From assembly GCF_902167145.1 (NCBI RefSeq), contig NC_050099.1, positions 240,820,588 through 240,884,587 on the forward strand: a DNA stretch of 64,000 bases. Reading direction: 5' to 3'. The translations under genes were made by a program, and so were the position numbers. This DNA is from Zea mays. Its lineage: Eukaryota; Streptophyta; Magnoliopsida; Poales; Poaceae. Positions 23,630 to 32,972 of this stretch are shown here, piece after piece. The notes below the pieces were generated by a model, which saw only the letters and a list, made by a program, of their open reading frames with translations, had not been told where the DNA came from and did not search any database. The stretch's first letter is position 1. Every line of letters starts with the position of its first letter.

Positions 23630-24469
23630 ATGCCCCTAGACCGGGACATTGAATTCGCCATCGAGTTGCAACCGAGAACGACACCTATTTCCAAGAGGCC
23701 TTACCGGATGCCACCCGCTGAGTTGGCAGAATTGAAAAAGCAATTGCAAGAATTGCTGGACAAAGGTTTTATCCGCCCAAGTACTTCGCCTTGGGGATGT
23801 CCAGCCTTGTTTGTGAAGAAGAAAGATGAAAGCTTGAGGCGATGTATAGATTACCGCCCACTTAATGTGGTGACTATCAAGAACAAGTATCCTTTGCCTC
23901 GTATTGTTGTTCTTTTCGATCAGTTGGTCGGAGCCAAAGTGTTTTCCAAGATAGACCTTCGCTTCGGCTATCATCAGATCAAGATACGAGCAAGTGATAT
24001 TCCGAAGACTGCCTTCTCAACCAGATATGGGTTGTATGAATTCTTGGTGATGTCATTTGGGCTGACTAATGCACCAGCATACTTCATGTATCTAATGAAT
24101 TCTGTTTTCATGCCTGAACTAGACAAGTTTGTTGTGGTTTTCATCGATGATATCTTGGTGTACTCAAAGAACAAAGAAGAGCATGCCGGTCATTTGCATG
24201 TAGTGCTTCAACGTCTGCGAGAGCACCGTCTTTATGCCAAATTGTCAAAATGTGATTTTTGGCTAAAGGAAATTAAATTCTTGGGTCACACTATCTCTCA
24301 GGCAGGCATAGCTATTGATCTTGATAAGGTGCAAGAGGTGATGAACTGGAAGACGCCAACAACTGTCCGTCAGATTCGAAGTTTTCTGGGATTGGCTGGT
24401 TATTATCGAAGATTCATTCCGGATTTCTCTCAAATTGCGAAGCCCATAACTGAATTGTTGAAGAAATAA
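23630..24469 (+). pseudogene. Element E reverse transcriptase
   Basis: An open frame of 279 codons: [88 protein letters not shown] and the catalytic [12 protein letters not shown], with [18 protein letters not shown] at the end. All RT blocks look intact, although [11 protein letters not shown] has F where S is usual. The frame stops at a TAA (24467-24469) before [14 protein letters not shown], which is the same protein continuing. Confidence 0.9.
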
Positions 24470-24960
24470 GCCAAGTTTGTTTGGGGTCAGAAGTGCGAAG
24501 ATGTCTTCCATACATTGAGGCAACATCTGACCACAGCACCGATGTTAGTGCAACCCGATAGCAGCAAGCCATTTGATGTGTATTGTGATGCCTCTGGCAC
24601 TGGACTGGGTTGTGTTTTGATGCAAGACAACCGAGTCATTGCTTACGCATCAAGAGCACTCAGGCCTCATGAGAAAAATTATCCCACTCATGACTTGGAG
24701 TTAGCAGTCGTGGCCCATGCATTGAAAATATAGACACTATTTGATGGGAACCCACTGCAACATCTTCACAGATCATAAGAGCCTTAAGTACATCTTTACT
24801 CAGCCTGATCTCAACATGAGGCAGAGAAGATGGCTAGAGCTGATCAAGGACTATGACTTGGAGGTACATTATCACCCAGGGAAAGCCAATGTGGTAGCAG
24901 ATGCCTTGAGTCAGAAATTGCAATGCAACTGTGTTATGATGGATTCTCGCATCAACACCC
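24470..24960 (+). pseudogene. Element E RNase H, split by stop and frameshift
   Basis: [20 protein letters not shown], then [20 protein letters not shown] with the catalytic Asp and [20 protein letters not shown] with the Glu. At 24731-24740 a stop and an apparent 2-nt loss remove the Trp-Arg that should precede [20 protein letters not shown]. The second frame then stays open through [20 protein letters not shown] and [11 protein letters not shown]. Confidence 0.87.
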
Positions 24961-26275
24961 TATGTGATGAGTTGAGCAAAATGAAGATTGAAGTGATTCC
25001 TTTTGGTGCTTTGTCTCACATTTCCGTTGAGCCAAATTTGCAAGACCAGATCATCATGGCCCAACTCAGTGACAAGGAAGTGCAAATCATTAAAGAGAAC
25101 CTCCGTCAGAAGACAGAGAAATATAAATGTTTCTGCCAAGATGGAAAGGGTATATTGTGGTTCGAAAGCAGATTGGTGGTTCCTAAAAATAAGGATCTCA
25201 AGAAGAAAATCTTGGATGAGGCCCATCTCTCCAAATTCTCCATGCACCCAGGAAGCACTGAAATGTACCATGATATGAAGCCCTTGCATTGGTGGACCAG
25301 AATGAAGAGGGAGATAGCCCAATATGTATCATAATGGGACACATGTCAGAAGGTAAAGGCAAGCCACTTGAAATCAGCTGGAGCATTGCAACCCCTATCT
25401 ATACCTTCGTGGAAATGGGATGACATCAGCATGGATTTTATTGTGGGTCTGCCCAACACCTCTCGTCATCATGATTCAATTTGGGTTATTGTGGACCGAT
25501 TGACGAAAGTGGCACATTTTCTCCCAGTGCACACCACTGATAAGGCTCAGAAGTATGCAGAGCTGTACATTGACCGAATCGTGTGTTTGCACGGATTGCC
25601 CCAGACCATTGTCTCTGACCGAGGAACCCATTTTTTTGCCAGATTCTGGGAACAACTGCAAGAGTCTTTGGGAACCAAGCTAATCAGAAATTCAGCTTAC
25701 CACCCGCAGACTGATGGCCAGACTGAGAGGGTAAATCAAATCCTGGAAGATATGCTAAGGGATTGTGCGATCGATTATGGCAAGAACTGGGATAAGCCCC
25801 TCTCCTTGGCAGAGTTTTCTTATAACAACAGTTATCAATCCAGCCTAAAGATGGCACCTTTCGAAGCCCTATATGGAAGAAGGTGTCGGACACCCCTCAA
25901 TTGGTCTTAGCCTGGAGAAAGAGAAATTTTTGGACCCGACTTAGTGACTAAAGCCGAAAGGAAGGTCCAACTAATCAGGAAGAATCTAGAAGCTGCTCAG
26001 GCCAGGCAGAAGAGTTACCATGATAAGAGAAGGAAACCTCTCCAGTTCGAGGTGGGAGATTTCGTATATTTGAAGGTATCACCCACCAAGGGAGTGCAGA
26101 GGTTTGGGATCAAAGGCAAGTTAGCCCCTCGTTACATTGGACCTTATGAGATCATAGAAGCATGTGGATCTGTGGCATACAAATTGAAGTTAACTCCAAA
26201 AATGTCTGCCATCCACAATGTATTCCATGTATCCCAACTAAATAAGTGTGTTCGATTGCCGACTGAGATCATAGC
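24961..26275 (+). pseudogene. Element E integrase, three segments, cut by solo LTR F
   Basis: The N-terminal HHCC knuckle ([18 protein letters not shown] to CQKVKASH) is interrupted by a TAA near 25332. The core is open at 25368-25910 with all three catalytic acids: [42 protein letters not shown] near 25908 follows RRCRTPLNWS. The C-terminal GPF/Y region continues at 25944-26275: FEVGDFVYLKVSPTKGVQR, LAPRYIGPYEII, NVFHVSQLNKC. Coding stops where solo LTR F enters after PTEIIA; the chromodomain lies beyond it at 29671. Confidence 0.9.
26271..26275. other. Target-site duplication of solo LTR F, left copy
   Basis: ATAGC, repeated exactly at 29666-29670. Removing F and one copy restores a continuous frame from integrase into the chromodomain. 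Confidence 0.92.
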
Positions 26276-26783
26276 TGTAGCATCCCAAAAATTCAAATCT
26301 TGAAATTTTCTCAAACTCCCTCTAAATTCAAAATGAATTTCAAATTTCATTTCAAAATGTTTGTTTGCAAGTTGATAACAACAAATAAATTACAGTGGTC
26401 TATATTCTCTCCAAAATCCTCCTCAAAATATCCTACAAATATTTCCCCAGTGATCCCCCTCAAATTCTTTCAGAAATACCGCCCAGATATTTCCCTAGTG
26501 ATCCTCTTCAAGTTCTTTCTAGAAATACTGCCCAAATATTCCACCGATATATCTCCAGGTATTTTCCTCTTGAGAAATACCTTCAGAATCATTTTCAAGT
26601 CCCTACAAATATTTTATTCATAACTTTCCTCATGCTCATACGTATACGTATGCCTCCAGTGTCATACGGTGAGCTCTACAAGCTAATCTCACTTATACAA
26701 GACAAATACATGCTAATCTCCCACTAATCCTCTCATCCTCCCACTAATCCTCTCATCCCTCCCCCTAATCCCCCCGCCATGGC

Positions 26784-26791
26784 TATAAATA
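26784..26791 (+). promoter_or_regulatory. First TATA box in solo LTR F
   Basis: TATAAATA in GCCATGGCTATAAATAGAGG, followed by a CT-rich start-site-like region (CTCTCTTCCCCCCCACACAC). Confidence 0.55.
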
Positions 26792-26894
26792 GAGGGGCAA
26801 GGGCCTCCTCTCATCCCACCCCAAGCCATTTCATGGCAACTCTCTTCCCCCCCACACACACACCCACTCCATGTTCCACACAAGCACACACTAG

Positions 26895-27300
26895 CACAAG
26901 GATCGTTCGATCGTTCTTCGATCGTTCGTCCCCTGTTCTTAGTTTGTTCGTTCGTTCGTCCGATCGATTGATCGTTCGTCCGATCGTTCATGGTTCGTTC
27001 GTCCGTTCGTCCGATCGTTCGATCGTTCGTCCGTTTGTTCATCCAAATAATCTTTTTCCTGCCGTTATGCTGCCGAAATTCCGATCGTTCGTTCGTTCGA
27101 TCATTCGATCGCTTATCGTTCGTTCATAGTTCCTATTCATCATTCATCGTTCGTTCATAGTCCCTATTCATCGTTCTTCCAGATAATCTTTGTCCTGCCG
27201 TTATGCTGCCGAAATTCCGATCGTTCGTTCGTCCGATCATTCGATCCTTTGTTCGTTCGTTCATAGTCCCTATTCATCGTTCATCGTTCCTATTCATCGT
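26895..27300 (+). repeat. GATCGTTCGTTC-type tetranucleotide array with an internal duplication
   Basis: A dense array of GTTC/GATC/CGTTCGTC tetramers inside solo LTR F. A roughly 65-bp segment containing CTGCCGTTATGCTGCCGAAA occurs at about 27045-27110 and again at about 27182-27247, each followed by TTCCGATCGTTCGTTCG, giving a period near 136 bp. Confidence 0.8.
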
Positions 27301-27309
27301 TCATCGTTC

Positions 27310-27480
27310 GTTCATACGACTATTCACCATCACTATTCACCGTTACTATTCATCATTACTATTCACCAACACTATTCACCATCGTTACTATTCATTGTTG
27401 CTATTCATCATCGTTACTGCTCATCGATGATATCTATAGTAACTTTTTCGTCATCACTATTCATTGTTATTATTCATCGA
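27310..27480 (+). repeat. CACTATTCACC/CGTTACTATTCATCA short tandem repeat
   Basis: More than ten imperfect repeats of ACTATTCAYCRTY follow the GTTC array inside solo LTR F. No protein interpretation is supported. Confidence 0.75.
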
Positions 27481-27901
27481 TTAGCCGATCACCCCAAATT
27501 TCAACTACTCATACATCATGTTGTCCAGTCCACCTAAGACCAGCCTGACCCATATTCCAGTCATACGAACTCCGGTGACTGTGATTTTCCTTCCAGTGGG
27601 AACTTCCCATCTGGTCACCCATCCCAGGTTTCTCCAAGTTGAGCACGCTTAACTTTGAGATTCCTTCGAACCAGGCTTCCAAACTCAGATTCCAATAATT
27701 CTTGTTTCTAAATTCTTATCAAACTACTCTCTATCCAACCATGTCATCCCTTAAGCCTGGTCCATATTCCAGAAAAACTCCCAAAATACTCTTGTCCTAT
27801 ATTCTGCCTATAACTCTCCTGTTCATACTAAGTCAGACGATTCATTCATCACTATTCTCACCAACAGTGAACTTCACTGTGCTACACCACATACACCCAG
27901 C

Positions 27902-27909
27902 TATAAATA
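27902..27909 (+). promoter_or_regulatory. Second TATA box in solo LTR F
   Basis: TATAAATA in CCAGCTATAAATACACCTAG, followed by CCCTCTCCCTCTCCACACAC, a pattern like that after the first TATA box 1.1 kb upstream. Confidence 0.5.
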
Positions 27910-29665
27910 CACCTAGCTACCCTCTCCCTCTCCACACACACTCAACACCCTCAGCCAAGGCAAACACCCCACCCACTCAGTTACTCTGCTCTGCCGGCCA
28001 CACGCATAGTGTCGCTTCGCCTCCAGTCCACCCTCCTGGTAAGCACCTCCGCTCCACCACCAGTAATATCACAACACCACATGACACAGATTCTACTCAA
28101 GACTATACCCATCCATATATCACTATTCTGACCACTATACTAAATATTTGTTGGTATACTTGCTTGGTTGTATGTTTGCTTGTTCATGTTGCATAGTTAT
28201 CGGAGCGTTCGTGCCGTCTCGTGGAGGCCAGATCTGCAAGTCTACGCCAGGCGGTGGAGCAAGAAGCCAGTTCCGCGAGCTCCCCTTCCCCCTTCGCCGA
28301 ATAAGCACGACAAGCTCACTGGATCCCTTTGATGCATAAATTACCTATGATGTTTTCAACCACAACCCTCAGCCTGTTATTTTATGCATGATATGATTTT
28401 GAGACAAGTTATTATGGCCACCCAGCCGCTTGCCGCAATCAATCCCTGATATATATGTTCCAAATGATTTGAGAACAGGTGTGAGTTTTCAAAAGAAAAT
28501 GCTTTTCAAAATGTGTGTGATGAAGGGTTTTCACCCTTATCACCTTGTGAGTGGGATAATTAGGGACTCCCTGGTTTAGGGGAGGGCCTAAGGTGTTGGC
28601 TCAGCTGGTTTAGGCGTGAGCAGAAGGATTGTCCCCTCTTATAAGGACCGGTTTGTCATCTTCACTACATGTACTCTTTAATAGTACAACCACTCGAGAC
28701 TGTGTGGGAAGTCACTCAATCTGAACTCGTACGGTCCAACCCCAGGGTTATAAAGGCTGGGGAGCATCGGGAGGATAAGGAGGGGGAAAGTTTTGTTCGG
28801 TTTGGACATGGTGGTGGCCTGACTCCTTCCGGATAACCGTTAAGGTTAGGACGTGCGGGGAAAGAAAGAGAGTCGGATTCGGGTCTCATTGGCCATGGGA
28901 TCGCAGAGCCGAACTAATGGGTAAAGTGTACCCCTCTGCGCAAAGTTTGAAAACCAATTCAAATAGTCTGTGTCCACAGGAATGGACGAGTCTGGTATGG
29001 TATGGCAATTAATGTTTTGTTTTCCAAAAAAAGAGATGCTTTTGAAAAGTGGTTTTTAAAAGGTCTGGCTGTTGAACCGTGAGCTATGGTGGACGGGAAG
29101 TCCAGTAGCTGTTATTGGAAATGAAAACCTGTGGGAAACTGCTGAGATACCTAGATGGTTTAGTCCAAGGGATTTTGCTATAATACTGAAAAACTTCCTG
29201 CTCCTTTTGGAGAGGATGCGCTTTGCAAAAATACAAAATGTTTTTCAAAACAACTCTGCATAAAATATTGCTGTTTCTGCAAAATATCCTGAGCTCCACA
29301 TATTCCATTCATTATATCTAATTTCCCCATTCCGCAGGTGAAGGTGGGTTGCTGAGTACGTTTGTACTCACCCTTGCTTATTTGTTGTTTTTCAGAAAAG
29401 GAGATCGGGTAAGAGTTACGACTGTTCCCAACCTTGCCTGTGGCTGTTGGACCGCTGATTTGCTTCGCTGCGTATATCGGGCTGCTTCAGCCCCACTCTG
29501 ATGATATGTCCCGAGTTGTGGATCAACTCTTAAAGTTGATCGCCACCTTTATAGGTTTGTCTCGTTTAAGCAGATCTGTAATCATCTGATGTATAAATGT
29601 GTTTACTAGCCTCCTGGGACTAGTAATTGTATCACATTTGAGTCCCAGAGGATTGGGACGCTTCA

Positions 29666-29670
29666 ATAGC
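29666..29670. other. Target-site duplication of solo LTR F, right copy
   Basis: ATAGC directly after the terminal CA of F. Confidence 0.92.
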
Positions 29671-29881
29671 AGAACCAGAATTGGAGATAGAACCAGATCT
29701 ATCGTACCAAGAGTACCCTTCCAAGGTTCTGGATTGCAAAGAAAGATCAACTCGGGCTAAATCAATCAAGATGTATAAGATCCAATGGAGTAATTACTCA
29801 GAAGAAGAGGCTACTTGGAAGGCTGAGGAATTTCTACGTTCCAACTTCCCCGATTGTCTACCTAAGGAAACTGGTATGTAA
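29671..29881 (+). pseudogene. Element E chromodomain, separated from integrase by solo LTR F
   Basis: EPELEIEPDLSYQEYPSKVL leads into a chromodomain: KSIKMYKIQWSNYSEEEATW with KAEEFLRSNFP, ending PKETGM and TAA. The pattern (hydrophobic start, KIQWxxYxxEEATWE-like box, C-terminal helix) matches 3148-3357 and 41988-42404 in this window. The domain itself is intact, but it is physically separated from its integrase. Confidence 0.88.
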
Positions 29882-30090
29882 TCATGCCCAACCCCTCCCC
29901 TACCCTTTGAATCAAAACATAAGAAAAATGATCTTAATATAGAAAGAGTTAATTGTAAGACTAAAATTAAAAGGACTTCCTTCTGAAGTTGCCAAGAAGA
30001 ACCTTAATGAATAAACCACCCACTTCAAGCAAGCATTAACCCTCACTTCACCCCAGGAGGACTCTGACCCGCATCTCGGGACGAGATTCC
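29882..30090 (+). other. 3' untranslated region of element E
   Basis: About 210 bp from the chromodomain stop to the PPT, without an ORF. It ends with ATCTCGGGACGAGATTCC, the element E version of the CTCGAGGACGAGATT motif seen before the PPTs of A, B and G. Confidence 0.65.
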
Positions 30091-30106
30091 TTTAAGGGGG
30101 GAAGGC
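30091..30106 (+). other. Polypurine tract of element E
   Basis: TTTAAGGGGGGAAGGC, immediately followed by the 3' LTR start TGTGACACC. Confidence 0.85.
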
Positions 30107-32966
30107 TGTGACACCCCAGTGTCACCTAGGGTTTCTTCTTAGAGCTAACTCAAAATCATTATCACATGTGAACCAAATTGAGGAAAGAACATCAAAAATT
30201 AAGAACAAAGGTTTAAGTAAGTCTTTTTCATCTTAAGAAATTCTCCTTAATCATGCCATGCACCTCAAGGTAAGAAGAACTCACAAACCCTAAATAATCA
30301 TAAGTGGGCCATTTAAGCACATAAAGGGAATTGGAGAAAAGACTTGGGAAAAATACAATATTTTGATATGAACCAAATAACAAAGTTTTAGTGCACTAAA
30401 TAACCTACAAAATATAGTAAGGAAGTTTGGCCATTTGAATTTTCCAAAATCCCCAAAGCAGTCCATGAACCAAGGCCCTATGGAAAAATTCAGAAATCAG
30501 AATTCTGAATTTCAGAACCCTTTCCCAAGTTCACATGTGTTCCCTATCTTCCAAAACTCGAAACCATAAAGTCCAAATATAAAAGTGGCGCCAAATTTTC
30601 TTGAACATGCTCTGGTGAAGTTTGAACTCAAACAAAAACTGTTTGACACGATTTTGGCGCAATTTGTCCTCGGGACTAGGCTGTCTGACACTGGCAACTT
30701 GGCGACGTTACAACTCTCTGTCCCTAGCCTAAAACCGCGCAACATCCACACACAAACTACAAAGCACAGTCAGGGGAACAAATCCTTCACAGCGATCTTG
30801 CCCAAATTCACGAAGATTTGCGCCCAAACAGCGTTAAAACACGGACAGAAGCAACAGCTCCACGTGTTCGACCACGGCTGACACGCCCGGTTCACGCCAG
30901 TTCGCGCACCCGCGTCCAGCCGTGCACGCACACGTGCCCTCGCCGGTCCACGACCGCCCATGCACCGCGTCGTGCCTATAAAGCAGCCCAAGGCCTCGGC
31001 TGTACCTCCCCACACGCTCTCAGTCCTGCCCGAGCCAAAGTTCACTGGACTTCACCTCGAACACGTCGCGCCACCGCCCACCAAGCCACCCGAGTCTCGG
31101 CCACCGCGGCCAGCTCACTCCAGCCACTTCCAGGTCGCGCCAGTTGCTCGGTTAGCTTCGCCAGAGGCCCGTGAAGCTTCCCAAGTCCTCGGACCCGGCA
31201 AAGCCTCACCGGAGACCCCGAATCACCCTCGCCGGACGTCGGTCACCCGCCGCCGCACGTGAACCAAGCTAACCAGTAAGCCATTTTTCAATTCCTCGCA
31301 CCCATGTCTTCCCTAGCATCCAGTGAAGCTCTCTGACCCGTTCAATTGGACTATCGCGCCATGAGCAGGCCGAATTCCTCACCGCCGACGAGCTCGCCCG
31401 CCTGCTCGCGTGGACTGACCTACTCCGACCACCACCGCCGACGATCCACACCTCGACGTGATCGCTCGACCCTTCACCGGAGCAACCTCTCCGTCGGTAA
31501 GCCCCTCCGCCCTTTTCTTCCGCCGTGATCATTGTTCCATTAGGGGAAGGACTGCGGGTTCGTTTTAGCAAAACCCTAGGGGGTTTTCTGCAGAGTCATA
31601 GACTCAGATTAATAGTGAACCGAGGACCTGTCTGTAATACACTTAGAACCTTTCGCCAGGGACCCAGATGCAAAACCATTTTCCTTTAAACCATTTCTGT
31701 TTATGCTTTTTAACATAAGCAGAGAACTTAGAAAATTTGTATCTTGAGAAATGTTCAACCAAATTTAGTCAAACCAATTTTACTGGATTCAAAATATTAT
31801 GAACTATCAAATAAAAATACTGAACCTTGTGCTTTCTGTTCTAAATTTTAGAGTTTGGAATTAAATAAGGAAACTGCCCAAATCTTATTAAAATGAAGAA
31901 AAATTGTTATGCTTCTATGCTGGACTTAAGAAAATTTGTAGAAGTCCAAACCCAACTTAGATATTGTTTAAAATACTAAGCACCCCAGTATTGAAAATTT
32001 AAACAGGGTTATCTATTAAAAGCCATAATTGCCCAAAACTTAGGAAAATATGAAAGGCACTAGAAAATAGTGAACAATGGATGCAAATATTTTTCCTAGT
32101 CCACTTAAGTAATGAAGAACCTAGGAAAAATAAAAGGAACCATAGTCCAAAACAAATTCAAGGTGAAATGTTTTATTAGGCACTAACAAAACTAGAAAGG
32201 CCATTATTAAAAATATAAGAACAATTTCAAAATTGGTAAGAAAAATTCAGTAGACTCCTAGCTACTAGGACACCACTGCAAAAATGATAAACACCCCAGC
32301 CCATCATTTTAAGTGGGTTGAACAAATAAAACTTGGTATTGAGCCATATTCCAATTAAATCATAAGCAAGCCAAAAAGTGTGCAACAATGGGCAAATAAA
32401 TTTTTACCAGATTATTGATGAAGTAGGCCACCAGAGAATAATGCAAAACCTATTCAAAACTACAAAATAATACCCATTGCTCCTACTTCATGAAAAAGGT
32501 CATTTAATTCAAGAAATTCCTACCACCCTTCCATTATGCAAAAAGTTACCAAATTCTAGAATGATTGCTCTTGCGCAAAGAAGAAGATAGGAAAAATTAG
32601 AAATCTGTTGTTTGATATTTTTCAAGTATAGTGGTAGTAGAAAGCACCCCTTTAGCTAGAAACTTTAGAAAATTATAGTAAAATAACTAATGAGTATTAG
32701 TGGATAAAAGTTGGTACAAAGTCAAGTTATAACATCTAAATGCCAGCAAAAATAAGTCTTAGAGAATAACCCACTGTTAAAAGGAAGTTGTAGTTCAAAA
32801 CACCCCCTTTGCCCTAACACTTGATAATTTTGTACAGAGAGAACCCCTTACTTTTTAAGCCCTAAATTTTGAGACAGGGAGTTATACACCAGTGAGAAGC
32901 CACTGTAATTTTTACAGAAGTTTTGGAAATTTTTAAAACTATCTTGTAGTTCAAACCCACCTTAAA
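30107..32966 (+). repeat. Element E 3' LTR, truncated
   Basis: It matches 15878-18727 with scattered substitutions and small indels, including a 24-bp difference near 30290. The match ends at CCCACCTTAAA (32956-32966). The remaining 1.8 kb of LTR present in the 5' copy is missing, and the next bases, CCCACCTCAAATTTGAG, belong to the end of the antisense gene of C. Confidence 0.88.
30977..30983 (+). promoter_or_regulatory. TATA box of the element E 3' LTR
   Basis: TATAAAG after GTCGTGCC, the counterpart of 16719-16725. It points toward the antisense gene of C from its 3' side. Confidence 0.55.
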
Positions 32967-32972
32967 CCCACC

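Larger units (their letters stand above)
26276..29665 (+). mobile_element. Solo LTR F (about 3.4 kb) inserted in element E pol
   Basis: It starts TGTAGCATCCCAAAAATTC, ends GGGACGCTTCA, and is flanked by TSD ATAGC. There is no internal region, so it is the product of LTR-LTR recombination. It contains two TATA-like sites, at 26784 and 27902, a tetranucleotide-rich array at 26900-27480 and an AT/GC mixed 3' part. The last 290 bp or so recur at 63545-63851. The small ORFs inside are not recognisable proteins; the orientation is inferred from the TATA boxes and from the 3'-end motif shared with the LTR at 63851. Confidence 0.92.
15878..32966 (+). mobile_element. Element E: Tekay-clade chromovirus, 3' truncated, containing solo LTR F
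   Basis: 5' LTR 15878-20556, PBS 20559-20570, leader ORF, gag, protease, RT, RNase H, integrase, chromodomain, PPT 30091-30106, partial 3' LTR 30107-32966. Proteins carry chromovirus Tekay-type motifs throughout. The 3' LTR covers only the first 2.86 kb of the 4.68 kb LTR and ends at a junction with the end of the antisense gene of C. No TSD can be recovered for that reason. Several in-frame stops and frameshifts make it non-functional. Confidence 0.9.

Noticed and set aside
24741..25334. Reading each open segment of E pol as its own gene
   Set aside because: The segments are consecutive parts of one polyprotein separated by nonsense codons and small indels.
26713..27430. ORFs rich in RSFVRSSDR or TNERTNDRT repeats
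   Set aside because: They are translations of the GATCGTTC simple repeat in solo LTR F.
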